Of a DNA stretch of 64,000 bases, positions 35,585 to 49,152 are shown piece after piece. The DNA comes from Thamnaconus septentrionalis (taxonomy: Eukaryota > Chordata > Actinopteri > Tetraodontiformes > Monacanthidae). The DNA lies in contig CM020505.1 in the NCBI GenBank assembly GCA_009823395.1, positions 24,024,129-24,088,128 on the forward strand, written 5' to 3'. The translations under genes were made by a program, and so were the position numbers. The notes under the pieces are model-generated. The model was not told the DNA's origin and did not search any database. It worked only from the letters and a program-made list of their open reading frames with translations. The stretch's first letter is position 1; every line of letters starts with the position of its first letter.

Positions 35585-36060
35585 CCTTTTAAAGCGAGTC
35601 AAATCAATCACACTCACCAGCCGTGTTCACATCCAAACTCCATATGTAATCCAGCCCTGATGACAGAGTGAAATCTGCCAATCTCTCAACATTTTTATGG
35701 CTTTTAGCACATTGAACTGATTACACAATTTGATTTAATAACCTTTAACAAGGCAGCTATTTAAAATGAAAGGAATAGATGCTTGTGAACGAGAACATGA
35801 TCAAGCGTAGACGTTGTCGTACTTGGAAATTAAAGTTTGAGCAGATGTCCTTTTCATGCCTGTTACAAAGGAAAACCTCGGTTGACAGTGTAATTATTTT
35901 AAAAATGCTCTAATAAAAAAAAGCCACAATGCCAATCATTATATCAGCAGCTGTGCCATTAAACTCCAGCATAAGCAGAATCAGGCCTTTATCTTGACGC
36001 TGCTGCCTGCTTTCTCTCCACGTGCAGGCCAACCCTCTGAGGGCTGTCCAGCCGGATCAA
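35585..36060. promoter_or_regulatory. Candidate enhancer island
   Basis: Highly unique AT-balanced sequence with ACTGATTACACAATTTGAT, GTGTAATTATTTTAAAAATG, CCAATCATTATATCAGC and CCATTAAACTCCAGC. It opens the repeat-poor 35.5-47 kb zone and is one of my strongest conserved-element candidates. Confidence 0.4.
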
Positions 36061-36712
36061 GTTTTAGAGGACAGGTGTTGATATTATGTGTGTGTGTGTG
36101 TGCGTGTGCGTGTGTGCGTGCGTACGTGCTTGTGCGTGTATGCCAAAAACTTTTAAATCACATAACTTGCTAATGGGCGCCGCAGAGGGACTTGGCAGCT
36201 TCTCCTGGACCTGAAACACAATATTGAAAACACTGATGTGGGAGCGCTTTGAAGTTTATGCAGTGCAGAGAATTATCACCAACAGCGAAACATTGCTAAA
36301 GCCATTGTGGAGGGGCTGCCACTTTGAACATGATACCACTTTGCCCGCTGTATTTACTGGTTTTAATGACAGAGTGGTTTGGTTTGGGAAGGGGGGGGGG
36401 GTGTCCTCTGCAGATAACCTGTGTCCCTTTAAAACCCTTCCAACCCTGAGTCAGTGCTGCCTTGTTAGCTGGAACACTAAAACTGAGCAGAGGCAGCAGA
36501 ACCAGAGGCCTGGCTCTCCACCGCCCCAGTTTGAGGCAATTGGAACTGATCAAGACATTAAAGAAATAATGAAGGAGAAGATAGAAAAATACTGTGGACT
36601 GTTGTTGAAGAGAAGTTGTTCTCACGGCCGCCGGCTCGCCACCGACCCACAATCCCACCAGTCCGCATTCCTCCAAACAAGTGACGCTGCTGCGGTCCTT
36701 CTCATTAAGCAC

Positions 36713-36760
<48 letters not shown>

Positions 36761-36879
36761 TGTCGTTGTCTGACCTCTGATTACCTCTAATTCCACCCCA
36801 TCAGGCCCCAAATCACACAGACCTGCAGTCACAGCTTCTCCCTGCAGGGCCGTCCAGCGTCCAACACTGACGCCCAGGC

Positions 36880-37113
36880 CAGGCGTGGGCAAACTACGGC
36901 CCGGGGGCCATACGTGGCCCGTTGGAGCTTTCTAATCTGGCCCGCCAATACTTGAAGACAGGATGTTGTTAGTCAGTCACAAAATAGCTTCATTTCATCC
37001 ATGTTGATAAAGGTCTAAATACCCTCCATCCATCTGCTGCTGCTCCGCTACCCCCCTCTGGCAATCTGTACAACCCACTGTGGCCCACCAGTCAAGGAGT
37101 TTGCCGACCCCTG
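36880..37113. mobile_element. Nonautonomous hAT-type element with 8-bp target duplication (copy D)
   Basis: The left end is CAGGCGTGGGCAAACTACGG; the inverted right end reads CAGGGGTCGGCAAACTCC, a good terminal inverted repeat. The flanks are GCCCAGGC (36872-36879) and GCCCAGAC (37114-37121), matching at 7 of 8 bases. At 234 bp it is the shortest complete copy and the clearest view of the family. It carries no coding capacity. Confidence 0.85.
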
Positions 37114-37659
37114 GCCCAGACGGACGGACGGATGGACGGACGGACGGACGTACGTGGCGCGGCGCCGATCTTGGCCAAGGCCTCTTCAGGCGTGGGAGGC
37201 TTTGCGAGCGTGACGCCTCTCAGCTGTGAGCCGCCGTCACGCTGCACAAGTCTGACTGATGAGACTTTACGGGCGACGCTCCTCTCGGAGAGAGTTACAC
37301 TCCCCGCCTTGTCAGCTGCTGATTAATAGATCCAGAAGGACATGATGGCTGGGATATCAAAGTGTGTACTACTGTGCAGGGGATATAGATTTTCTGCTGA
37401 GCCCGTCCCTGTCTGTCTGTTTGCGTCGATAAAGACTAAAAAGAAGAGAAAGAAAAATAATCTGCTTGGTATTATATGGATATTCCACTTCCTTGAAGAG
37501 GGCTGTGGATGATCGCCTCACTTTCCCCTCCCATTCATTCCCTGGAAATAATCGGGTCTACAATTGTCCTTGATACCGCGGGGTTGGGTGGTGGTGGGGG
37601 GGGTAAAAAATGTTGGACAGAAAAAGAAAAGCCAAAGTCCTCGGAACATAAATTCCCCT

Positions 37660-37985
37660 CCCAGTCGTTTCTCATTTTGCAAATGGTAGAACTCAATCCC
37701 TTCAGCGGCCACCGGCTCCAGTAATCGATGAGTTTTGGCATTTATGTGTGAACTTTGAAAGACTCCAATAATCTGCCTCCATTGTTTTTAATAGCCACAT
37801 CAACTTCTCTCAAGGATTATCATTTTATCTGATAAATGAGGATTTCAAACACTTTTATCAGCCGCGCACTTGTTTTTTAATCCTTCCATTCTGTCTGCTC
37901 CTTTTAATTGATTCGGCAGCACCGGGGCTTTCTTCCAGAGATAATGCACTCGCGAGAACAGGTCACGATCCCTAAATGAGGGAAT
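37660..37985. promoter_or_regulatory. Candidate enhancer island
   Basis: It contains CCATTGTTTTTAATAGCC, GATTATCATTTTATCTGATAA (GATA-like pair), TTTTAATTGATTCGG and ACTTTTATCAGCCGCG. No coding potential. Confidence 0.4.
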
Positions 37986-40230
37986 TTCTCTCGGGTGTAT
38001 TTGCAACACTTTTTTTTTCTTTCCCCTGCCGTCCTTCACGAGCTTTTTCCAAGCCGCTGGAAAGTCGGGATTGACTTTGTTTTTCCACATCTCTGCAGCT
38101 CCTCTTCTCAGCACACATGTAGCGCGGCGCCGCCGCTTGCTGTTCACGTTCGTCCCGCCTCCTGGCTCGCACTAAATCTCTGTGTATCAGGGCGGAAAAG
38201 AATCACAGCGTTGACTTCTTCTCCCCCTGTGTCTTTACATAATTTTGTCTTGTGCGCTAAGTCGAGCGTGGAAAGTGGACCGCTCAGACCATCCAGCAAT
38301 GTTGCAACACGAGCTGGAAAAAAAAACCCTCCAAAAATACATCCAAACAAGAAGTGTTGCAGTGTGTGTACAGTGTGGACGGTGATAAGAGCTCATCCAA
38401 TGAAAAGCTGCGCTCACCTCTCCAGCCCGGCTTCCTCTGCGGCTGAAAGCTGTTTATTCCACGTGCCAGCCTGAGCAGAGGCCTCGGCCTGGAGCGGCTG
38501 TGTAGTGCGCGGCAAAGACAAACACAGACCTATTTAGTCTGCTGGGGAAAATGGTCATAAACAGTGTCCAAGCATCTGGGGCTTTTTGTTTGCTTTTATT
38601 ATTCCAACTGCTCCTTTTTTCGACACCGTCACTGCGAGTTCTGCAGCTACAACAGATTTCTGATGGAATTCGCCGCCGCAAGCGGTGGAAAATGCTCGTG
38701 CGCGTCGTCTCTTCCAGAATTCTACACATTTGCGCCGCCGAGTCCGCGACAAAGTGCAACCGTAGGATTGTAGGTTTGTTTTTCTACTTCTGTCTCACCC
38801 TAAAGCGAGGCGTAAAATCTATGGGATTCAATCTTCCACATTCGTACTCGCTCTACGTACACATTTCCAACACGTGGTTCCGTCTCCTTAGCTTAGCGTG
38901 ACCCCGGCGTGCTTGGATCTGTTTTTTTTCCTCCAGTATTTCAACTATGTGCACACTTGCATATGTGATTACAAAGTGGGGAAGTCTTTTGGAATGCATG
39001 AGCCCGACATTGTGCGGCCCTGGAGCTGTGAATTCCGCTGTGGTATGGCGACACGCAGCCTGTGCCATCCTTCCCACAGACACCTGTCCAGAGGTCAGAG
39101 GTCGTCCTGTCGGGGGTAATCCCCCCGGTAACCCAACCAGGCCGAGGGATGGGGCGACCAGCGCCTGCCAGCGGACCGGCCCGTTCCCCTAATGCTTCCA
39201 CTAATCACATTTTAATTGAATTCCGGCGAACATGTAAAAACTGGGTTCCGTTTTGTTATTCGGTTTTCCTAACAGATGTCCCTGTGATCCCTGTAAAGTG
39301 ATCTGCGCTGGTTGACGTCGCTTGACACGCACACTTGCACACATGCACGCACACGCAAGTTTGGCAAATGTAGATGGGAGATAGTAAGAGCATGTGCTCG
39401 TCCTGGGGAAGGAGTGAGGGCTTGGCTGGGGGACAGAGGATCTGCAGGGATGAGGACCTTCAGAGCCAGGAGACCACAGAGAACATCAACGCTGGCTAAA
39501 ACAGGGTTTTACCTAAACAGGCCGTGTGGATCAATACTGCAAAGAGTCAATGAGGTCTGAACTGGTGGGATGTTCAAAGGGACAGTTAACATGTTAAGAC
39601 AAAGCAGTGAGATCATTGAAGTTCCTCCACAACTCCTCTCCTCTTTGTATTTTTGACGTTATTTAGATTTTTATTTCATTTTTCTTCTCACCCTGATCCA
39701 CAGAACTCTCTTGGGATTTTACAACTGAAAAGAATACCAATGAAGACGTGTGGTCACAGCAACAGCAGAAAAACTCAACAAGTCCTGTGGAGTCATCAAG
39801 AGTCCAGAATATGTGAACAAATTTGACTCTGCAATCTCTAGTCGCCAGAGAATCCAGGGTGGTGGCCTCCTCCTCCTCCTCCGTGCTCCTCTTTCTAGTC
39901 ACTCACATTCAGAGAGGCTAAACCCAGACAGCAGCTGCTGGTTTGGAAGGCTAGCATGGATATGTCGGCTAAAACATGTTTGGTATCACAGGCTAATCCA
40001 AAAGTGAACAAAAGGTTGAAAACACAACCACCTCCTTCTGGAGGAATCAACAAGCTGGGCCAATTACACAGTCCCAGAAGTCAGAGAGCCGCAGTCCCAC
40101 AGTCCACTGCACTTCAGCAACTTCAAGTATTAATGGTTGACACTGAGTGTGTGTCATCCATTAACACTTCACCTCCACCAAGACAATCTGCATCAACCTG
40201 TCTGGGAGCCCGTCCTTTGGTGCCATTTCA

Positions 40231-40267
<37 letters not shown>

Positions 40268-40599
40268 AACACATTTTGCCTGCTAACATTTCTGCTTGAC
40301 AATAATCCAAATAAAACTGGTCACAAAGAGCAGAGGGCGGTAATTGAAAAGAAGCTACGTGCTGTCGGTGCAACCGCAGACCAGACAAAGTTACACAAAT
40401 GTGGAGTTTAGAGCACGAGTGTTTCAACAACCCACATGGAGATACTTTGGCAGACTGGCCGCAGAACCATTGCGTAAACCCTCAGGTTTTCTTCTGTGTG
40501 TTTCTGATTTGTTCTGATGTACTTTCCACTTTTACCTTTTCATTTCATTCCACCTCCCATCCTGAGGCATGGAACTCCTACTGATTGTTGCTTTTTTCC

Positions 40600-41290
40600 C
40601 CTTTTTTGTCGGTAATGTGCAGAGTGGGGGAAGACGAGGCTGTGAGCAAAGTCCAAATGATTGATAAAACAGAACGTATTATTGTGAAGTCACTCATGTT
40701 ACATACGTCGCGGTGATTGAAATAGCAAATTATGTAACGGTAATGATCCACTGCAATGAAGTCTGGCTCGAGCCATGACGCGCAACACGTGTTCTCTGAT
40801 GCCGCCTGGTCTCTGAACTCTCCTCAAGGACAAATCCCGCTTGCTGGAGAGGATTCTGGGAAATTGCCATGAGCACATTTTTACAGCCGTGGAGCAGCAG
40901 AGGATTAGCGACCTTTTTTCATGCCATCGCTTCTTCTTCTTGTGTCTTTGGCTCATAAAGTAAGCAAATTAAAATGTCACATTGTAGATTTTCAAACAAC
41001 ACGCAGCCTTAATGATCGGCGTGATCCGTCCAACAGCTTTTCCCAACCTCACACCAACCGGGAACCTCAAGCTGCGAGGGAGGGGGTTTCCCCTCGGGTG
41101 CCTCCAGCTCTCTGATCAACCACCACAAGCTGCAAAAAGTTCCGCGTCTGCAGCCCACTTCCCCGTTACTAAGAGCTAAATCAAAGGCCGCTCCGTTATT
41201 AGAGGCACTACGCCTTTGAGGAAAACAAAATCTGACTGTGCGCTTTAAAAAGGACTTGTCTCATTTGATCATTTATTACACTTTTTAAGC
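40600..41290. promoter_or_regulatory. Candidate enhancer island with PBX-HOX site
   Basis: An exact PBX-HOX word TGATTGAT lies at 40658-40665, with AAATTATGTAACGGTAATG nearby and ATTAGAGG/TTTAAAAAGG words to the right. About 690 bp without simple repeats. Confidence 0.4.
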
Positions 41291-43189
41291 GGTTTGGAAA
41301 TAACTGAGGCCAACGTGGTCTACATCCCTAATTGCTGCTCTTTTTCTCCCATTAGTGCATCCAGACTGGTGATCCCACTAAAACATCCAAGCAAGAGGGA
41401 GGGAGGGCAGGAGGGAAAGAAAAAAAAAGAAATCTCTTTTCCCCAAACAAAGCGTTTGTCATCAGTTTGCAGTTGCTCTGTTTTCACAAGCGCGCTTCAG
41501 ATTTGCTTCTATGTGCAGCTGTCACTGAGCCTTTTGGACGTGCTGGACCCCAAACACACAAACCAGAGGAGATTAGTGTGCCATGTCAACCCACTGCTTC
41601 CGCAGATGGCACGGATGCTTTTAGCCTACTCCCTGTAGACAGCCACTCATTGATCTTTCATACTAAACTCCCCGCAGCAGGACTCTTGATACTGTTTTAT
41701 TTATCATTCTGGCATTTACTATTAAGGCCAATAAAGTTTGACGTGTGTGCGGGTTTTTGACTGTAGGGGGCACTGTGGTTTCTGTGCAGCAATGCTAGCG
41801 GTAGATTTATATCCCGACCGTCAGAGCCGTCACCTCAGTAGTACGTCTTCAGTCCTGTAGCCTGCCTCTCCCTCCAGTCCCCAAGGCTCCAGACCAGCCC
41901 TATTATTCACTGCTGTTGTCTCACCTTGACATACATTGAGTAAACGTGTAAAACATTCCGGGGGGATTTACTCCAATTTTCATAACTGGACATTTCAGCC
42001 CATGGGGCCGAGGTATCAGTTACTAGTTTTTAAGGATTCTGGCTCCAGCTCAGGAGCCTCTGAGCTTCCACCCAGAGTCTTCATCCAATCGCAACAAAGG
42101 TGACAAGCAGGCAGTTTCGAAATGGTTTTTTTTTCAGGTCCACGCAGATACTTTCCATGGGTGATTCACTGCAGACGCACTGTGACTACAATTTCAGAAA
42201 TGTCAGAGCTGGCTGCGGCCCAGGACTTCACCTGTGTGAGTGTCAGGCGATAGCCTGCCCAACGTCCCTGCGAGGCAAAGCAGGGAATCTTTTTGGTTGA
42301 GATTTCACCGAGCCACACCGAAGCCGTAAACGTGTTGCTCCAGTGGTAAAATGTGATCTTTCAGCTAATGAAAGACACGCTTCGTTTCCTCAACTCAATC
42401 CCCCCATCTAGCTTCCACCTCTAGAGGGAGCTTACCTCATTTCATTTTCGTATTTTTACAGCAATGGGCACTGGCGAGACTTTGCATGAACCTTTTGTGA
42501 GCAAAGTATTGGTTTATAGCCCTGTGCCCGAGGTGAACATCACTCTGGGGGGGTTGGGTCGGCCTGGATGTGAACAGTGGCTCTCAGACATCACTGACAC
42601 ACACACTGTTCAAGCGGCCGAGCGGGACCCTCTGATTGGAGCGTGTGGTTTGCGGCGGGTGTTTGTGCACCTCATGCACTCCGCACAGTAGACCGAGGCC
42701 CTCAATCATTGCTTCTGGGTGCCGTCCATGCCTTTACGTTGTGGAATCGGGTGACGCGCCGCCTGCGGAGAACTCATTAGATTCTGTGTTTCACAAGCAG
42801 GGCTGGGATAGTAAATCGTTCAAACTCTTGAATGTTGTTATAGCTGGCCCTAACAAGCCACACTCTGTCTACTTTACTGGTGTTTAAAAAAGCGCGTTTC
42901 GTGTAGTTTTTGGCAACTCTGCGAAAAATCTGACAGACAATGGAAACTATTAAGAGACACAACCGCAAACGCCACAGAATCTTGTCGGGCCTCTCAAAGA
43001 AAACCCTTGTCGGGTTTTTTTTTTTCAAGCCCTCTGCCACTCGGAGACCAGCAGTAACATCATTAGACAAGAAAAACATCCCATTTATGTTTGGGCAATG
43101 GGAATATGGTGCAGTTCTGGGACGGTGCTACGTGATCCCTCATCACACGGTCAAGGCCTCTGCTCTGGTTCTGAGTTGAAGGATTTTTC

Positions 43190-43550
43190 CCTACGGCGCT
43201 GCTCCTAAATCAGATCAGCCCTTTTCCCCCTAATTCTACATCTAAGGGCCTCTATTCCATGTCTAACTACCTAGACTTTTGTTTGCTCATGTTTTCCTTT
43301 TCCTCTGCGGCTCGGCTGGCTCCGACCGTGTAATAGAGCACATATTGGCCAGGCCAGGCGGGCCTGCTGTGACCAGATCAGATGTGTGCTCCTGATTATG
43401 AAAACTCCCTTTTTAGTCACTGACAGACATGGTAATAAATGTGTCCATAAATTGAATTTGGGGGCTTTTGAAAAAGAGCAGGAATATCTAAGGAGCAGTT
43501 CAGCTGATTGTCTCCAGCCGACATGGCAGCACTTCAGTGGGATTCTGCGG
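43190..43550. promoter_or_regulatory. Candidate enhancer island
   Basis: Unique sequence with CCCCCTAATTCTACATC, TGTAATAGAGCACATATTGG, CCTGATTATGAAAACTCC and ATGGTAATAAATGTG. Confidence 0.35.
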
Positions 43551-46500
43551 GGAAAACTGATCCCGCTGCGGTGCGGTTGGAGGGGCGGGGGAGGGGCCGG
43601 GCGGGCGGGCGGGAGGGGGCTTCGGGATGGACGAGCGGGCCAAGTAAAATAAAGACGGCTTTATTGCTGGTCAGAAAAATCATTTGATTAAGTTTGCACA
43701 AATAGGAAGACAGAGAGCAGTCTGTAGGAGCGCAGCGAGGCCTGTGTGTCGGAGGCTAAATCCTGTTAGAGTTGCTTTGAGTGTCTGTAGACACTGGTGC
43801 CAGCGGTTTACTGCACAGGACCAGGTCTCTGAGTCACTCTTAAAGATGATGTACGGTACATTTATAGTTTCTTACTTACTCCCCTCTCTCGCAGTAGAGC
43901 TGCTGAAGTTGTGCTCAAGTGGTGTTGACAGCAGAACCGGGCGGCTGGACAGAAGTTCTGCAGCTTCGTCCTCGGATGCTCCTTCATCTGAGGCGAAACA
44001 GAAAGAAACACTTCTGGTACCGCCTCCTTGATTTGATATGAAAACGTAATGGGAAAGTAATACTTTAAGTTCTACCAGCCTGCCATGGAGAAAATAGTGC
44101 ATTTGCTTATAGTCACCCAATAAATGGAAAATCGACTTTGGTGTCCAAAGCTGATGTTCACTCTGCGCTTTAGCGTTGTCAAATGACCAGACTCAGGTGT
44201 GACTGCTGATGGTTGTGAAGGTGTTTTGAAGTTGTTTTTTTTTGACACAAAACAAATGAATAAATGAATTCCCTCAGTTTCACTCAAAAGCCAGAAAGTA
44301 AAGTTTAGAACCCAAAAAAATCAACTTGAATAAATCAGCAGAACATTGTTATCAATAATTTATCTTCTCTTTCTTGGTTTGGAAGGTCTTTTCACACAGC
44401 GTGCCAAACACGGGTCGTGATGAATTTGTGGAAGGGTCCACAGAAACAAATGAAGTGAGGAGGTTTGATTGGACTCACTGAAGGTTCTGGTGCTGGAGGG
44501 AAACCTGGACTGTCCAGGAGTTGCTTCAGGATGTTGGTGGAGCTCTTCCAGGCTCTGTTGCACATGTCGCGCCTCATATCAGAGCACAAGGCCCAACAGC
44601 AGCTGGTCTGTCTGACTGATCAGCAGGACTTTGCCATGTGTTGTCTCGCATCTCGTTTGTCACCCGGCAGATGTGACGTCAGTCCTGCACGCCTCGCTGT
44701 GATTGGATGACGTGTCTGCCTGCAGTGTAAAAAAGATTTTACACCAGATGATGACATTTACAGTCATGTGAAAAAATATTTCCAGGGTCAATCAGCAGTT
44801 TAAAAAATATGCATGTGATGTGTCAAAGAACCGCAATGTGCTAAACTCCCTTTATTGGCCTTCAGACGCAGAACTGATGGTCATGGACTCTTGAGTAGGA
44901 AGTGACTCGTGTTGCTCGGCTCGTCCTGTCGGATGGACTGTCCTGGAGACGTCTGATGACCAGTCTGGAAGGCTGCTCTTGGGGTCAAAGGGCAGCCTGA
45001 GTCTGAGGCTGAGCTCTGATCCAGGACTGGCAACAACACCATGTTTTGGTAGTGTTGCGCTTGGTGCTTTATTCCCTCCAGACGTCCTTCTTGGCGCTCT
45101 CTCTGCTGGCCTTCCCGTTGGTTCTGTCTTTAGCTCCGTCTAGTTTCCTTTTTATCTCATTCACTCTGTCGGTCCAGCTCTGCCTCCTTCTCTCTCTTTT
45201 CTCTCTCTTGCATCTGTCTGTCCTGTCTTCTCTTTGAAAGCGAGGTGATTCACTGGCTGTGATCTCGGCGAGCCGTCTCCTTCAAGTCTGCGCGTCTCCT
45301 GAGTTGCAACCACAGACATGGTTCATCACTTCTCCTTCGTGTCATTTCTGGGTTTTATAAGGTGCGTTTGCTCACGCTGACTTGGCGAGGGCCGTCGCTC
45401 TCACCGCCACTCATGGAAACCATTATCTGCTGTGAGGTCTGGTGCCAACATTACGGTGCCACCTAACGTGTCTCTGGGTAACGTTTGAAAACCTGCCACA
45501 ATAAAAAATAAAAGTTTCTTCTTTTTCCTCCCCTGGGGATTAATGTAGTTGGAGGCTCAAAGTTAAATACATACAGAACTAATAATGATGTTATGATCTA
45601 CAGTAAATGTCTTTGATGTGACGACTGCAGCCAAGACGATGGAAAATGAAAGACATGTTTTGTTAAGGCTGCAGGAAATTCAGTCAGACAACAAAATTCC
45701 TTTCCTCAAATTTACCATAAAACTCCGGCTTTCTTGAATTAAGCCTACGAGTGCATTTTACCTTTGTGCCGCGCAAAGGTTGCAGCAGAGCTCGGTTACG
45801 ATGTTATTCTTACTTAAGTTTCTGTCATTTTCTCTCTCTGCCCTCTCAATAAAAAGAGGCCAATAAATCACTTAGCTGTCTCCCAGGGCTCTGCTGCGGC
45901 TGTTGCTGTTGGAGCTCCGGCCGTCTCAATAATCCAGAGCTGAGCAGACACGACTCCTTAAAGCGCCCAAAGAAAAACTCCCCGTCCCGCCCCGCCCACC
46001 CCACCCACCCCACCCACCAACCAACTCTCACAAACCAACATGGTGAAAATTACATTTTGGTTAAAGAGTCGAATAAATCTTGGCCGAACGAGACTGCAGA
46101 AGTGGAAAGGGGGGGAAAAAACGTTCCTCGGTGTTGGCGGCAAGTCTGGGTAATGTGGATCCTGCGCTGGGGGAAAAGGAGGAAGCCACATAAGAGGAGG
46201 TTTGTGTTAGTGCAGGGTAGATGAGGTGCGAGGGGCTGCTGGTGGGAGTGTCAGTGGAAGGATACAAGGCCTCAATGTGCTGCTGGTGGATGGTGGGGAG
46301 CGATAACTCTGATGTTCAACGTGAACGAGGCTTTTCCACGTCTGCGCCAGGTCTCTGAGCTGCCTCGCAATCTTTAAACTTGCAAAGTACGTGCAGATGA
46401 TTGCTGTCTAATTTCTAGGGTTGCATGTTTTTTTTTTTTTTTTTTTTTTTTTTCTGGATTTCTGCAGCACCGGAACACTGTGTTTGTTTGCCGCCTGGAG

Positions 46501-46734
46501 ATGTTTGCAGATCTGGTCCTCCCAACATGGAACTACAAATATATATGTGGAGATGATGTTTGATTTCTAAAAATAAGAGTTGCAGGTCGCTTCTTTTCAA
46601 AGTGAATATGTGGCGGAGGTGTGGAATATCTCATCATTTATTTTGTCTAGACGTCCTTCACTGTCACCCTTGGACCCCTGGATCCAGTTTTAGGAAGGGT
46701 GCTCGGTGATGACATCATGACTTCACCTCGGTGC

Positions 46735-46965
46735 AGACTTGTGGTTTCCATCTGCAGTTACAGGCATTAACTAAAGCTGATTCTAATTCTCTGTACCGCC
46801 GTTGCTGTCTGTTGGTTTCCCATCTCGGGGGCCCTTGTGATGGGAACGACTGGTGTAATGCCATCAGCAGCCTGTCGAGGCTAATTAAAACACACATCTA
46901 CAAATCTGCCAGCAATTACTACACCCAGAAACATTTGGTGCCACTCACAAATTTTAGGCAAAGAG
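46735..46965. promoter_or_regulatory. Candidate enhancer island
   Basis: It holds GCATTAACTAAAGCTGATTC, GTGTAATGCCATCAGC, GGCTAATTAAAACACAC and CCAGCAATTACTACACCC, four TAAT-type cores in 230 bp. Confidence 0.4.
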
Positions 46966-48793
46966 TTAAAAAAAAAAAAAAAAAAAGAGGTTGGGGGGGT
47001 CGTGTTTACAGCGCTGACTTCTCATTTCTCCCAGCGTTCCCACAAAGCAAATAGCAGTTTGGGCTGTCTTTGATAAGCCGAGGTTCATACTTATTTTGCA
47101 GTTTAAACGTTACAAGAAATGGAGGCATAGGGAGACATGATAATGGAATCCAGATTTTGGCTTTATTTAATTTGTAGCTGTGAGTGGAGTCATATCATTT
47201 CAGATTACAGCCCAGTGTAAACTGTGCTACCGAGTCTCTCAGGCCTGTTTGCTGGAACACGGCTGGGTCCCATGCAGGACCGTGTTGTCCTCATGGTGCT
47301 TCCCAACCTCAGGGTCCGTGTTGGTTCACCTTGCAGCCGGATGGGTCGGGCGGGGGGCAGATGGAGCAATATGAACGCATGATGCATCTTCCTTTTGCAT
47401 ATTGTGCACTGCTGACGACACAGCTGGAGGCAGATCCAAGCCAAGAACAACCAACAGCTTCAACTCATCGACGTCCGCCGACCGTTTGCTGTTTGCAGCC
47501 TTGTGTTCACAGCCTTGTGTTCACACTGTGTGAGAGTTAAGCTGTTCACCCTAGCAGAACCCAAGTTTACACACATGAAGGTGTAGAAATGCTCAATCGC
47601 TGCCGTCTGAGTTGTTCATGGCAATGAGAAATCAACACTTGTGCTATTCCTAAATGAAATCTGACATTAATATCATTTTTTTCTTCTTTTTTTTAACAAA
47701 AGCTGCAACAAGCATCAGTAGCAACAGTTTCCTCTCAGGACGTCACCACGTACGTACAAGTTTTGACTTGGTTTTACTCAAGTCAAACACTATTTCCTTC
47801 TGTGGCTCACAGTTTACATTTCATGCCAAATGCTGCCAGACCTTTTATTGCACTTTGGATTTTTACAAGTTTGTTCACTCACCTCCGAGTTCCACTCACC
47901 TGCCAGTTGCTGGTCAAGTAAAATGACATTTGGCTTGTTACTGGTGTTTATTTCCCAGCGTGGATGCTGAGAAAGCTGCGGCAGACTCCACCATCCCCTG
48001 ACGTGTGAACCAGCACCAGTGTGATTCAGACAATGGGACTCTCTTAAAACCAGTGGAACTCCAGAACCCATTTGATGTTCCATAATGGGATTTTCAGATG
48101 TCATCCGGGTCACTGGAAACTTTGGAAAGCCTCATACACCAGCCACTTCATATATGGTAGAGTTTTATTTTCACACTCACCCTATTAATGAACCAATTGA
48201 TTTATTTTCATACCACAACAAAACAATGTCCCTGGAAAAAACCCCAAATTGACCCAAACAGGAAGCGAAACAGACATTTCCACTCTGCATTTGGCCGTTG
48301 GTTGGTTTGACTTGATTTAACATGACCACACCCGTCATTCATTCTACTGGTGGCTTGGTGTCCATGGTTGATATACTGTAATAGAGACCTTTCCCCTCCA
48401 CAATTTTCAGTTGCTTGAGTTGGAAAAACCTGAAAAGCAAATTCAGAACGTAAACACTTTTCCTTTTCTTTCCGTCGACAATCCAGCCACATAGTTAGTG
48501 ATGTCACTTCATTTTTAAAAAAAGCAAAGCAAGGCATTAGTTAACCGACACCCGCGGATGTTACTCAGGAAACTCCACCCACGTCGTCTACTACTAAAAC
48601 CAAAAGGCGGCGTGACTCATTCAGCAATAGGGTTCAAACGGTTGCACTGTGTCAACGTCAGACAGTTGCTGCTGCAGTTATGACTATGGATCCGTTGTGC
48701 GTCTTTTTGACCACAGGAGGACCAACGTAGGAAGTCTAGCAACACTTCACACTCTCACTCCTATGGCCAATTTGCACTTTAATCCAATTCACC

Positions 48794-49152
<359 letters not shown>

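Larger units (their letters stand above)
31860..46420. other. fto-irx3 gene desert, segment 3
   Basis: No coding exon is supported here. The left part has long GA/CT arrays (32332-32378, 32783-32854, 32941-33008, 34391-34480) between islands. From about 35.5 to 47 kb simple repeats become rare and the sequence is mostly unique. Exceptions are an AAT array (35480-35520), a CAT array (36712-36761), a hAT element (36880-37113) and a CA array (40231-40263). This is the longest repeat-poor part of the window. 38180-39740 and 43680-45840 show no feature I can name. Confidence 0.6.

Noticed and set aside
36712..36761. His10-like run (CAT array) in a 188-aa plus frame
   Set aside because: It is a microsatellite; the flanking residues show no homology and no start context.
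39750..40411. Two overlapping plus frames of moderate complexity (85 and 151 aa)
   Set aside because: No recognisable domain, a CA array inside the second, and no splice context. They could be an old repeat, but I cannot support a gene.
48208..48537. 109-aa minus frame with several Cys and aromatic residues
   Set aside because: It does not match a zinc-finger spacing I recognise and has no supporting context; possibly a decayed repeat.
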